A DNA stretch of 64,000 nt from an uncultured bacterium (GTDB lineage: Bacteria; Actinomycetota; Coriobacteriia; Coriobacteriales; Eggerthellaceae): the NCBI GenBank assembly GCA_905215325.1, contig CAJMPP010000002.1, positions 1 through 64,000 on the forward strand, in the 5' to 3' direction. Both the position numbers and the translations under genes were made by a program. The notes under the pieces are model-generated. The model worked only from the letters and a program-made list of their open reading frames with translations. It had not been told where the DNA came from and searched no databases. How positions within the stretch are numbered: the first letter of the stretch is position 1; each line of letters opens with the position of its first letter. Of this stretch, positions 16,175 to 27,097 are shown piece by piece.

Positions 16175-16891
16175 CTACCCAACCAACTTGCAAACTAGGG
16201 TTGCAAGAACAGCTCCAATCATGCCTGTAGCTATAGGCATGATTGCGCTCCAGACGATTTTCGAATGCATAGGCGTGCAATCTACGGTTGGAATAGGCAG
16301 TTTGAGTGCATCATTTATCTTCTCGTTGGTTCCAGCTGCTTTTGCTGGCGTTACCTGAAAGCTAAGCTTATCGAGCTTTCCATATTGATCCTCGAGCATA
16401 AGCAAGGCCTTGACGATCCGGTTTTTTACCTCTGCCAAAACCTTTCGATAGTGTGCCGAGGGAATCAGCTGATTGATTTTCAAGCATTGAATTTGCCCGC
16501 CGGATTGGCTGAATACTTCATTGGCAAGGATTGTCAAATCCCTATATCCCCCAGGGTCCGATTCCGCAAGCTTCACGATAGAGGGAATGTCTTCTCTAAG
16601 GTCGACTTTCGAGACCGAATCCAAGGTGTCCTCTTCAAGGCATGAAAGTGGTAGCGAAACTCCTTTGACCTGAAGGTTTCCATTAAACCCCACGTACGTT
16701 AAGTTCAAACTTGCCGCTTTTCGATACTCCGGAAGCTCGTCCACGGATGAGTATCCCGTAAGCTCACGCTCGGCCCACATTTCAAGCTCCTGGTTATGCA
16801 CGTCATGCGCCAAGATTTGGAGCCTTCTCAACGACTTCTCGATCGGGGCTTCATCATTTACCGCTTCTATAATTATTTTGCTCTTGGGCAT
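16175..16891 (-). CDS. AbiTii-domain protein with C-terminal membrane anchor
   Basis: The N-terminal 85 residues match the AbiTii pattern of abortive-infection proteins: IEKSLRRLQILAHDVHNQEL, then EMWAERELTGYSSVDELPEY and RKAASLNLTYVGFNG. In that family LLRK...LA...W...EL.GY...PEYR is the conserved core. The middle is helical, and the C-terminus has one hydrophobic helix (IVWSAIMPIATGMIGAVLAT) that would anchor the 238-residue protein in the membrane. AbiTii proteins are linked with phage-triggered growth arrest, but the mechanism is unknown. The ATG follows GGGAGGCGAAAAG; the upstream-extended frame is arginine-rich and has no site. It stands alone on its strand with its own spacer, in the middle of the defence gene cluster. 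Confidence 0.7.
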   Translation of the reverse strand: MPKSKIIIEAVNDEAPIEKSLRRLQILAHDVHNQELEMWAERELTGYSSVDELPEYRKAASLNLTYVGFNGNLQVKGVSLPLSCLEEDTLDSVSKVDLREDIPSIVKLAESDPGGYRDLTILANEVFSQSGGQIQCLKINQLIPSAHYRKVLAEVKNRIVKALLMLEDQYGKLDKLSFQVTPAKAAGTNEKINDALKLPIPTVDCTPMHSKIVWSAIMPIATGMIGAVLATLVCKLVG

Positions 16892-17292
16892 CTTTTCGCC
16901 TCCCATACCGTAAAGAATATACTTGCGGCGGACATTGGAACGGTGCTCGCAACCATATAACGCCGTCATAGTAATTCGCTTGTCTCGAGGTTTACGTAAT
17001 CGGGCTATTAAGCGTCGCCGTTCCATACGATGAAGGTGTCTTCGCGCAGCTCCATCATTTCTTTTTCCATCTAAAGCACCTATTCCACAATCTCGCCCTG
17101 TATTCGCTGCGATAAACTCGACACAGGAGATGTGAACGTTTCTTTGTACTGGCTATGCAGCCCGGTCAGCATACCGCGCCTGACGGCGCCCCCCATTAAC
17201 AGACGTCGCGAACCTCCAAGGTCGGAAAAGTTCGCGATAAGCATAGCAAAATAGCGACATCAGCAAGACGCACTATCTTTGGCGCTCGTTTG
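16892..17292. other. Spacer containing diverged repeat copy B
   Basis: No gene is supported. The part 17187-17283 is the partner of the repeat at 11995-12092 (CAGACGTCGCGAACCTCC, then GTCGGAAAAGTTCGCGATAA and GACGCACTATCTTTGG). The remaining 300 bases upstream of the AbiTii gene presumably contain its promoter, but I see no strong consensus boxes. Confidence 0.4.
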
Positions 17293-18432
17293 TCAATCAT
17301 TATAAGGAAACCGATACTCGCTCTTTTCGAACCGAAGCGAACCATGAGCCGCCTCCACGCCCGATAGCCATTCAACTTCCGCAATCCAGCGCGACACCAT
17401 GGTCACCGCGCAGTATGGGACGTGGTCCAAATAATTTTCAGGCCGAAAGACCATCCGCTCGTAGCGAAGAACCTTCTTGCCCCCATGCCAAAAGGACAAA
17501 TCGAACGGGTCAAGCATCAGTCCTTCCGATTTCGCAAAGATCGAGGACACGACAACGCCGGGCGTGGAATACCACGTAGAGCATGCACCTCCCACCCCAA
17601 TCACCATCACAAGGCAGTCGGAGCCGGTCTCCATAGGATGCAACGGCGCTCTTAAGAGAGCCATATCGCCCACGGACAAAAGGCTTGCCTGTGCCCTCTC
17701 TCCGAAATGCGATGCCACATCGAGCTGGTACATCCTGTAGGTACCTGGTGAAAGGACCTGATAACCGACCACCGAATACCCTGGATCGACATTCATGAAC
17801 GCTATGCCAGACAAAGGGTCAGCCCAGTCCTCAACGTTGTCCAAATCGTCAAGAACCTCAGCCGCTGGAAGGTACCCTGGCGGCCGAAGAAAGGAGGAGG
17901 GCGTGTCAGATCCTAGCAATAAGGAAGCTTTCTTGGAAAAACCCACCCCGGAAAGGAAGCCAACTTGCTCGGCCTCGTAAAGAACCTCCATCGTTGTGCG
18001 GTGATACTCGGACACCATTCGCTCCAAAGAAGACGCATCAACATCGAAAACCAGAACTTGCTGGCAACAAGACGCGCAGAAGAGCAGTCGCTCAAACACC
18101 ATCGACCGATAAGGCTCGTCGAGATTCCTGACCAGCAGCTCAGCCGAGCGCGGCATCTTGTTAATCGGCATAGGGAAATCATCTGGTTCGCACATGGCGG
18201 CGGACGCCTCGCATGAAAGAATAGCTGTCGGGTCTTGACCTTCCTGCAGAGAAATTAAGCAATGAAGCCTTATCGCCCTGTCCAGTCTATTCGACGCAGC
18301 AAGCTCCTGCTTCAACAGGTCAGCAATTCGATTCCGGTCGTCAATCTCAGACAGATCAGCGCTTTCAATAACCTCGAAAACGGCCTCCTTCTGCGCGTCG
18401 TTGCATAAAGTGCATCGACAGCATGCGGGCAC
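17293..18432 (-). CDS. C-terminal part of a helical-repeat partner protein, or separate gene
   Basis: The 379-residue frame begins with GTG at 18432, inside the end of the previous frame. Its sequence from NDAQKEAVFEVIESADLSEI onward continues the HEAT-like helical pattern that the upstream frame has just before the overlap (SAMQGVRAMLAWCPHAVDAL), so the two are probably one gene split by a single-base change near 18,405. The middle has an EPYRSMVFERLLFCASCCQQ segment. The C-terminal half looks globular and beta-rich (YSVVGYQVLSPGTYRMYQLD; LLSVGDMALLRAPLHPMETG), with no catalytic motif I recognise. If translated on its own it would need reinitiation at a GTG without a good site. Confidence 0.6.
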   Translation of the reverse strand: MPACCRCTLCNDAQKEAVFEVIESADLSEIDDRNRIADLLKQELAASNRLDRAIRLHCLISLQEGQDPTAILSCEASAAMCEPDDFPMPINKMPRSAELLVRNLDEPYRSMVFERLLFCASCCQQVLVFDVDASSLERMVSEYHRTTMEVLYEAEQVGFLSGVGFSKKASLLLGSDTPSSFLRPPGYLPAAEVLDDLDNVEDWADPLSGIAFMNVDPGYSVVGYQVLSPGTYRMYQLDVASHFGERAQASLLSVGDMALLRAPLHPMETGSDCLVMVIGVGGACSTWYSTPGVVVSSIFAKSEGLMLDPFDLSFWHGGKKVLRYERMVFRPENYLDHVPYCAVTMVSRWIAEVEWLSGVEAAHGSLRFEKSEYRFPYND

Positions 18433-19745
18433 CAGGCAAGCATCGCCCTTACACCCTGCATGGCGGAATGCCTGACCTCAAACGCACTAGATTCAATCAG
18501 GGAAAGCAAGCATCCAAGCGAATAGCTAAGAAAATCAACGGGAACGGGCTCCTTGGAGTCAACCAGCTCGGAATGGGGCAAATCAAGCCTCCCAGCAGCG
18601 CTCAGCCAGCAAGGAATAACCCCGCAAAGCTCCAAAAGAGCATCTCTTGCTTCCTCTTCGCTGCAGATTCGAAGCTCGATTCCAAGCACAGAGAGCAGCA
18701 CCCCCTCTGCATTGGAGAAATAGTATTCACAAAACCAATCGCGACCCCTATCAGGAAGACGAACAGTCATGAAGTGGCGGTTTCCTACAATTTGCGCCGC
18801 CTTGTCCACCACCTCGTCACCGCGCGAGAAGGAGGCATATTCGGCGGTGTCAAGCAACCAGTCAGACACGGCCTCTCCGATCTCTTCGGCGAAGAGACAC
18901 GCACCCTCGTGCTCAGACAACGCATTAAGCACACAGAGTACCTTGCCGCCATATCCATCAGTCGCGCACACGCACCTGAGTTCGCAAACGAGCCCGTTGG
19001 TGTCCATTTCCATAAGGTCTAGACAGTAGTCAGCGTAAGAGCTCGTCGATGTTCTGTGCTCGGTTGGCTCCTTTGCCGACTGGTATTCTTCAACGGTTCT
19101 AACCGCCTCCGCCATCGCCACGGGGTAGTCACCCACGCGAATACCGAGGGCTTCCGCGCGCTTCTTCAATTGGATGACCGCGCCTGAGACTCCAGCCATC
19201 TCACCGTAACCGAAATAGCAACCCAGCCCTAGGCACACTGCCGCCAAGACGGCAATCTCGTCGGCAGAGCCCGCCACGCCAATCAGAGCCTCCACCTGCG
19301 CGTAGAGCTCGGCTCTGCTGCCGCTCAAGGCTGGAGCCCAGCCACGTACCTTATGCAGCGCCTTAAAGCCATCATCGCATACAGCCGACCGGTAGATGGC
19401 CTCGCTAATCAGCCAGGAATTGCGATTATCCCCCGCAAGGTCCGCGAGGGCGTTTGCCCGAAAGAGCGATCTACCCGCAGACGCCCAGAGCGAGGGAAAC
19501 CTTCCAGATACCTTCTCATAAAGTTCCCTGATTGAGCTGACAAAGTAGTCCTTGTTCTGGAGCACGCCCACGACCCCCCACTTCACATGGTCTTCCGCTC
19601 GCCTCAGCAAATCAGGGTGCGTCTCTTCCATGACTGCCCTGTAGCAGTCCAAGTGCCCTAAGGGGTCGTCAGTTGTCAAGGTCTTCTCGCCGTTGACTCC
19701 GAATTCAACTTCGAGCGCAGCCGTGACCTCGTTTTTTTTCACCAT
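18312..19745 (-). CDS. Helical-repeat partner of the STAND ATPase, N-terminal part
   Basis: The 477-residue frame starts MVKKNEVTAALEVEFGVNGE; its ATG lies 41 bases before the end of the STAND ATPase gene, so the two genes overlap and are coupled. The sequence is mostly helical, with paired helices suggestive of TPR/HEAT solenoids (ALADLAGDNRNSWLISEAIY; IAVLAAVCLGLGCYFGYGEM; EVRHSAMQGVRAMLAWCPHA). No catalytic motif is seen. The reading departs from the family-like sequence near 18,405 and runs on as arginine-rich nonsense (YATTRRRRPFSRLLKALICL), supporting a frame break rather than a real C-terminus. A run of eight A in codons 3-5 is a possible slippage site. A role as sensor or regulator of the ATPase is inferred only from gene order. 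Confidence 0.65.
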   Translation of the reverse strand: MVKKNEVTAALEVEFGVNGEKTLTTDDPLGHLDCYRAVMEETHPDLLRRAEDHVKWGVVGVLQNKDYFVSSIRELYEKVSGRFPSLWASAGRSLFRANALADLAGDNRNSWLISEAIYRSAVCDDGFKALHKVRGWAPALSGSRAELYAQVEALIGVAGSADEIAVLAAVCLGLGCYFGYGEMAGVSGAVIQLKKRAEALGIRVGDYPVAMAEAVRTVEEYQSAKEPTEHRTSTSSYADYCLDLMEMDTNGLVCELRCVCATDGYGGKVLCVLNALSEHEGACLFAEEIGEAVSDWLLDTAEYASFSRGDEVVDKAAQIVGNRHFMTVRLPDRGRDWFCEYYFSNAEGVLLSVLGIELRICSEEEARDALLELCGVIPCWLSAAGRLDLPHSELVDSKEPVPVDFLSYSLGCLLSLIESSAFEVRHSAMQGVRAMLAWCPHAVDALYATTRRRRPFSRLLKALICLRLTTGIELLTC

Positions 19746-22700
19746 GCCTAAGTCTCCACCACAGAAGCGAGGCATCTGCCACATAATCTAGCCTGCAAAT
19801 CGATTTAAGGTCAATCGGATCAACAAGCACCGCCAAGACCTCTGAAGCCTCTGACGCGAACAACAGCCAACAGTCAAACGCATAAGAACTTATATGATCT
19901 ATGCGCTCCCGCCGCCTGTTTTGCAGAAGACGGCAAGTCTGCACCTGGGCAAACTCCAAGTCGTCCATGCCAATCCCACCATTAGCGACCGATTCTCCCA
20001 GAACACGATGGAACCGAAGCCAGTTGAGAGCCTCATCCCACTCGGCATCGTCCATGGTCGCGTACCGCAGCGACGAATAATCTCGTTCGAAGAAAAAATA
20101 ACCATCAAGGAAAGCCAGCAGCCACCAGTCGTCCTCGAAGATGCTTGATATATCTAAGCTGGGCATGCCAGCAACAACCCCTCGGGGGTCTCCATTGTTG
20201 CAGGCGCATGCGATGGACTTGGAGAGAAGGCTCTCAGTGAAACCGCAAAGGCAAGAGCCGGTGAACAGCTCTACCACCGCGGACCAAAAGTCGTCGCCCC
20301 TTATAGCGCCTCGCTCCATCGCCCCGTAGGCAAGCTCTCGCAGGGGTTGCCGCTCGATGCCGTAGACAGCTGCGGCCCATGCAAGCCCATCAGCATCCCT
20401 CGCCTCACAAAGATATTCAAAAACCCCTCCGTTAAATTCCTGACGATACGTCACCGCTTCGCTCCTGCCAATCAGGAATTCAAGGCCTTCCTTCTTATAG
20501 GCGACCCTCCAGCGTGCTGAGAACCTACCCCATTGTCTATAGAGCTCAACCAGCTCCTCGGAGGAATCAAAGAAACGACTGTTCTCATGCACTTTGCGGA
20601 AAAGCTGGGAAGGAGTCATGTCTCCAACCCACCCGCGCACCAGAGCTTTGCCACCCCCAGCATCATCAACAGCCCAAGCGAAAACCGAGCTGTAGACTGA
20701 AATATTCTCGATAACAAGAGGTAGCGGCCGGAACCGCGCAAACTCAGTATCGAATCGCCCGAGATTCGCACGTGCATGGTTGCAATAAGGCACATACTCG
20801 TCATGCTGGCGGAGAGTCTTCAGAGCACCAAGATATCTAGCACAGGCGACCGCCGAAGGGGCTTCGGCAAGCACTCCATATGTAATATAAGCTTGCCTGT
20901 AGAGCGTCTCACGGGAAACGCCAACAGCTATAGCTTCCATTACATAGGGCGCCGTAAACGTCCCCAACGCCCTTTTGATCTCGCCTAAAGACAAGAAAAT
21001 ATCGACCGGCCACCTCCTGCCGTCATAATCAGCAGGCAACAAAAGCAGTGATTCTGCATAGGCGAGCCCCGCCTCTTTCGCGATCGCCCGGTTCTGTTCC
21101 TCTCCAACGAGTCTCCTCAGATACAAGAGCAAGTCGTTATTGAATGCAAACAGCTGGCCGTTCCTGGCAACCTGAAGAAGCAAACTAAGACGGGCAACTG
21201 CGGCTTGCGCGTCCGCCAAGCTCATTCCGAGAGCCTTGGCGCAGGCATCGAGACTCGCCCTTCCGTCAGTCAAGGATAGGATTGAGGCCAGCTTGACGCC
21301 TAAAAACGGCACCCCTGCACCCGAAAGCCTTCCCAATTCGCCCCAGACCTTGTCGTAATATGCATCGAGGTCACCAGATAGGCCCGACTCCTCGAGCAAG
21401 CGCAGCGCCTCCCCCGAGTTAGCAGTCTTTTCGATTGACCTCACGGCATACATGACGGAAAGAGCATTGCCCTGACAGATTTCGTAAATATAGCGGGAAA
21501 TGGCGAAGGAGTCATCATCGCCAAGCCCTGTCCTCTCCTTTACCAAAAGCATCACATCGTCCACCGACGGCATCTGGATGTCAACTTGCAAAAGCCTGTC
21601 TGACTTTCTCCGAAGCCATACGGGATACCGCGTATATCCCTCCTTCGGCTGACCCCCCAGAACGATAACCACACCCTCGGCCAGGCCATCAGGGTGCGGC
21701 AAATCTTCTAAAAACGTCAGGTTAGCACCGCTCCTTGCAGCATGATCCAGTCCATCGATTACCAAAACGGTCGGGGTTCCGCTCTCCCGATACAGCAGCT
21801 CCGACATGCGGAGAACCTCAGTTTTAAGTGCAGAAGCATCGAGCAGACGCGAAAACAACGGGATGCCGCAGGAGACCAATCTTCCCTCAAAGTGACGCTG
21901 CAACCCCTCGAAGAGATCCGTCCAAAGCTCACTTGGTGTGAGCTCTCGGGTGCCCCCCGCCAAAGTATGACCGACCGCCTCGCGCGGGCGATAAGCGTAG
22001 TACGTTGCTCTAACGAAATCACTTCTTTGCGCCAGACAAGACATGGCTGTCGTTTTACCCGATCCGGGAGAGCCAGACAGGAAAACATAACCGCATCTGA
22101 TTGATTTGATCGCCATTATGATGTTATCAACATCAGCGACTCGTACCGAAAAAAGAGGACTAGGCAGCATCAAGGGTGGGAGAGCATGCTTATTGCCGAG
22201 CTTGAGGGCCTTTTCAAGCTCGGCAATGTCGACGCACCGGTCTGCGAAACCCGAAGAGGTCCATCCGAGAACCGCGCGCATCAATCTGTCGTGAATTTCC
22301 ATAGTTGTCCCGCGATCACAGCGGAAGAGCTCGCTTATTCGCCGGTCCACGCGAGCACTCATCTCAGAGAAATAGTCATCGTAGTGCTCTATGGAAAGAG
22401 ACTTCAGAAAAGAGATCTCCTCATCGGGCTCAAGCGTGCAGTGACTCAATAGGTCTTTTGTTTGCGCGCACAAATCAAAGGCATCGTCGTCTCCTGAGAA
22501 GATCTCACTCACGTTTCTCGGAGGAGGCTCGACCTTGAGCGAGTCACCAAGCTTTGCAAAATAGACACCAACAGGAAAGCGCCTATATGCTGTGGCGCCG
22601 AAAACAGCCTTGCTCCTATTCCCTTCAAGCAATTTGTTCGTAGCGACGACGCAACTAGTCGACACCCCCCTCGCCGTCATCTGTCTCCACCCTTGTGCAA

Positions 22701-22983
22701 GGGAATCGATTAGGGATGAGCCTTCGTTATCGTCAATCAGATCGCTGAATCTGAGATTCTGCCTTTGCGAACCAGCCTTCACGTACTTTGACTGTATGCC
22801 GCTTACCGAGCCATCACGATACGTAACCACCACATCATCAATGCCGGCGATGCCCCTCTTTTGAAACTCGACGTGTAAAACGCCTTTGGAATCGTCGAGA
22901 AGGTCAAGGACATACAAAAGCCCTAGGTTCCATTCAAAAGAATAAGGATCAGATACACCCGGTTGTTCGTTTGCCAATCTCAA
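19705..22983 (-). CDS. STAND NTPase with PD-(D/E)XK nuclease-like N-terminus (Avs-like)
   Basis: The 1092-residue protein has three regions. Residues 1-180 resemble the DUF4297/Cap4 type of PD-(D/E)XK nuclease: E39 in HVEFQKRG, D49-D50 in GIDDVVV and Q64-S-K66 in IQSKYVK are spaced as a catalytic set. Residues 290-600 form a P-loop NTPase with Walker A GSPGSGKTTA (304-313) and Walker B TVLVIDGLDH (405-414), of the STAND type. The remaining 480 residues are helical repeats, the usual ligand-sensing part. Nuclease-STAND-repeat proteins of the Avs group recognise phage proteins and then cut DNA. The start is TTG (22983, or 22977 at better distance from AAAGGAG); no ATG is available nearby. It overlaps the next gene by 41 bases. 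Confidence 0.8.
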   Translation of the reverse strand: MRLANEQPGVSDPYSFEWNLGLLYVLDLLDDSKGVLHVEFQKRGIAGIDDVVVTYRDGSVSGIQSKYVKAGSQRQNLRFSDLIDDNEGSSLIDSLAQGWRQMTARGVSTSCVVATNKLLEGNRSKAVFGATAYRRFPVGVYFAKLGDSLKVEPPPRNVSEIFSGDDDAFDLCAQTKDLLSHCTLEPDEEISFLKSLSIEHYDDYFSEMSARVDRRISELFRCDRGTTMEIHDRLMRAVLGWTSSGFADRCVDIAELEKALKLGNKHALPPLMLPSPLFSVRVADVDNIIMAIKSIRCGYVFLSGSPGSGKTTAMSCLAQRSDFVRATYYAYRPREAVGHTLAGGTRELTPSELWTDLFEGLQRHFEGRLVSCGIPLFSRLLDASALKTEVLRMSELLYRESGTPTVLVIDGLDHAARSGANLTFLEDLPHPDGLAEGVVIVLGGQPKEGYTRYPVWLRRKSDRLLQVDIQMPSVDDVMLLVKERTGLGDDDSFAISRYIYEICQGNALSVMYAVRSIEKTANSGEALRLLEESGLSGDLDAYYDKVWGELGRLSGAGVPFLGVKLASILSLTDGRASLDACAKALGMSLADAQAAVARLSLLLQVARNGQLFAFNNDLLLYLRRLVGEEQNRAIAKEAGLAYAESLLLLPADYDGRRWPVDIFLSLGEIKRALGTFTAPYVMEAIAVGVSRETLYRQAYITYGVLAEAPSAVACARYLGALKTLRQHDEYVPYCNHARANLGRFDTEFARFRPLPLVIENISVYSSVFAWAVDDAGGGKALVRGWVGDMTPSQLFRKVHENSRFFDSSEELVELYRQWGRFSARWRVAYKKEGLEFLIGRSEAVTYRQEFNGGVFEYLCEARDADGLAWAAAVYGIERQPLRELAYGAMERGAIRGDDFWSAVVELFTGSCLCGFTESLLSKSIACACNNGDPRGVVAGMPSLDISSIFEDDWWLLAFLDGYFFFERDYSSLRYATMDDAEWDEALNWLRFHRVLGESVANGGIGMDDLEFAQVQTCRLLQNRRRERIDHISSYAFDCWLLFASEASEVLAVLVDPIDLKSICRLDYVADASLLWWRLRHGEKKRGHGCARS

Positions 22984-23300
22984 TCTCCTTTGCCAGGTCG
23001 AGATGCATCTACAGCCTCACGGAGGTCTCCAAGGCCTTGATCGCCCGCAAAATCCCCATTGCTCGAACGGACCGCTATGCCCTTCCGATGCCCTGCCGCC
23101 TTGTTGCGCCCCATATAACAAGCGACTTTACGCTCTTGAATAGCGGGAGCACCCGTCTCGAACAACATATTAACCAACGAACATCAAAACAACCCCGTAG
23201 AACGATAAGCCTCTCGGAGTTTTCCTATCTGACATCATCATTGAATTCCGAAGCCAATATCGGCCATTCTGACGGTGTCTGCCGCGGTAGCGTAAAACAC
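22984..23300. other. Upstream region of the STAND operon
   Basis: No gene is supported. The stretch is A+T-richer than the flanks and should hold the promoter for the leftward STAND operon, although no clear consensus was found. At 23,284-23,297 GCGGTAGCGTAAAA is identical to 14 bases inside the left end of the IS21 element (4258-4271). Confidence 0.35.
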
Positions 23301-24477
23301 TTTACGCGCCCCTAAAGCCAATCGCATCCTGGCGGCAAGCAAGACGTAACGTATACCGTCGGTATGACCTAATCGCCAAACTCAATCATGCCAGGAGGCA
23401 GCCCATATCCAAGCCGATTACCATACTCGACAAGGAGGCCGACCAGCTCGTCGGCGCCGGGCCCTACGAGCGCACCGACGAGCGCGCCGCTTACTGCGCC
23501 GGCTACTGCGAGCGCGGATTCACCACGACGTCGGGCCAGGTCACGCTCAAGATGCCCAAGCTCAAGGGCATGCGCTTCGCCACGGCGGTCATCGAGCGCT
23601 ACAAAAGGCGCGAGACGTCGGTCGAGGAGGCCATCATCGAGATGTACCTCGCCGGCGTGTCGACGCGGCGCATCGAGGACGTCGGCGAGATCCTGTGGGG
23701 CGCGGGCGTTTCCGCCGGCACGGTCTCCAATCTCAACGACAAGGCGTTCAAATCGGTCGACGAGTGGCGGTGCCGGCCGCTGGCCTGCGGATACCCGTGC
23801 GTCTACGTCGACGGCATCTACCTGAAGCGCAGCTGGGGCGGCTCCTACGAGAACGTCGCCGTCATGGTCGCCATCGGCGTGAACGAGGACGGCTATCGCG
23901 AGGTGATCGGGTGCGCCGAGGGCTTCACCGAGTCGGCCGGGTGCTGGCCCGATTTCCTGTCGTGGCTGAAGTCGCGCGGGCTGCGCGGCGTTCGCGTGTT
24001 CACCGGCGACAAGGCCGCCGGCATGGTCGGCTCGATCGCCGAGGTGTTCCCGAAGGCAAAATACCAGCGCTGCACCGTGCATTTCTACCGCAACATCCTT
24101 GCCAAGGTCCCCAAATCCAAGCGCTCCCAGGCCGCGACCATACTCAAGGCCATCCATGCGATGGAGTCGCGCGAGGCGTCGGCCGCCAAGGCCGAGTCGG
24201 TGGCCGCCGAGCTCGAGTCGATGAGGATGAAGGAGACCGCCCAGGTCGTGCGCAACGGGTATGCCGAGACGCTAGCGTACTGCGAGATGCCGCGCGAACG
24301 TTGGCAGCGTATCCGCACGAACAGCGCAATCGAGCGGCTCAACAGGAAAACCCTCACCGATGCCGGTGGTCGCCCGTCTGAAGTACGGCGCCGACAGCGA
24401 ATGAGGCTTCCAGCGTTATCTGACCGCGACTCTGCTCAAGAAGTAGCCTTGCCGATGGCAGGCTAATTTGCGCAAAA
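23301..24477 (+). mobile_element. IS256-type element, decayed
   Basis: The approximate ends are TTTACGCGCCCCTAAAGCC on the left and the complement of GGCTAATTTGCGCAAAA on the right, which share TTT(A/G)CGC and AAGCC/TAGCC. The right end also resembles those of the remnants at 3963 and 11,920. It carries a single broken transposase gene. Confidence 0.55.
23400..24466 (+). pseudogene. IS256-type transposase, 5'-short and 3'-broken
   Basis: The frame reads SKPITILDKEADQLVGAGPY onward, so the first 30 or so residues seen in the 10.7-kb copy are absent and there is no clear start codon; an internal ATG at 23552 opens MPKLKGMRFATAVIERYKRR. The core is well kept (SVEEAIIEMYLAGVSTRRIE; VYVDGIYLKRSWGGSYENVA; RVFTGDKAAGMVGSIAEVFP), including the acidic residues expected of the DDE domain. 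Near 24,352 the frame is lost through a short deletion. The true C-terminus continues in another frame (PVVARLKYGADSE) to a TGA where TGG is expected, then GFQRYLTATLLKK. It is inactive. Confidence 0.8.
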
Positions 24478-24511
24478 GGGTTGAAGCATGCCCTCAACAA
24501 CCACTAATGAT

Positions 24512-24562
24512 AATTACCTCCCAAGGCTTTCTCTGACGAAACAGAAAACCCGGGAGGTAATT
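24512..24562. terminator. Hairpin at the end of the polysaccharide operon
   Basis: AATTACCTCCC (24512-24522) pairs perfectly with GGGAGGTAATT (24552-24562); the 29-base interior can extend the stem (TTTCTCTG with CAGAAAA). It lies 80 bases beyond the last gene of the leftward operon and beside the IS256 copy. No T-run follows on the minus strand, so termination is inferred from position. Confidence 0.5.
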
Positions 24563-24642
24563 GCTCTACGCTGATGCTTTAACATTCGTATCAGCTATAT
24601 CAATCGGCGGCTTAAGCCTAGCCATATCTAACAACACGAAAG

Positions 24643-25137
24643 CTACCCTGCAAAGCACCCTATTACGCTAATTACTAGCCCTATCAGCGACACCGCCATA
24701 GCCACAAGCGAAATGCGGGTTGCGATTCTATACGCATAGTCATGGTGATTCCACAGTGCAATCAGAACTATGGGGCCCGTTACTGCCTTTACAGCAATAG
24801 CCCCTCCTTTTGGCGAATATGTATTGTAGTCGCACCCTTCGACTCGATCGCACTTTTTTAGACCGAGAATCTCACGCGCATCATAGTCCAAAGCGATAGA
24901 TTTCGCCGTAAGACCCTTTTGGCTGCCACCTCTTACTTGACGATAAACAGAGCCTTCTTCGGTCGATATCTTTACCCAAGAAGACCTTACAAATAACCCC
25001 TTAGAGTCATCGTCTTTTCTACGAATCCATTGGTTGTTAACACGCACTGGCGAACCTAACGAATAATCTTCCTTTGGGAGCGCAACCGCTGTTTCAAACC
25101 TATGTTCACGCACAACGTCTCTCCTCGCCAACGCCAT
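24643..25137 (-). CDS. Small membrane protein after rmlB, unknown function
   Basis: The 164-residue frame begins MALARRDVVREHRFETAVAL, 16 bases after the rmlB stop, and is probably the last gene of the polysaccharide operon. The first 115 residues are soluble and beta-like (GSPVRVNNQWIRRKDDDSKG; LDYDAREILGLKKCDRVEGC). The C-terminus has two membrane helices (AIAVKAVTGPIVLIALW and ISLVAMAVSLIGLVISVIG). The longer frame upstream merely runs in the wrong frame across rmlB. I do not recognise the family. A+T content is higher than in rmlB, suggesting a different origin. Its position does not show whether it belongs to glycan assembly. Confidence 0.6.
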   Translation of the reverse strand: MALARRDVVREHRFETAVALPKEDYSLGSPVRVNNQWIRRKDDDSKGLFVRSSWVKISTEEGSVYRQVRGGSQKGLTAKSIALDYDAREILGLKKCDRVEGCDYNTYSPKGGAIAVKAVTGPIVLIALWNHHDYAYRIATRISLVAMAVSLIGLVISVIGCFAG

Positions 25138-25153
25138 CTCAGAGCAAACGGCA

Positions 25154-27059
<1,906 letters not shown>

Positions 27060-27097
27060 ACTACCCCTATCGTTAGCGGCCCCGACACCCTCGGAGC

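Noticed and set aside
1..24600. Amber (TAG) reassignment in this organism
   Set aside because: rmlB ends normally in TAG, one IS256 copy carries an in-frame TGA, and several interrupted genes also have frameshifts, so gene decay is more likely. Individual readthrough is still listed as a finding.
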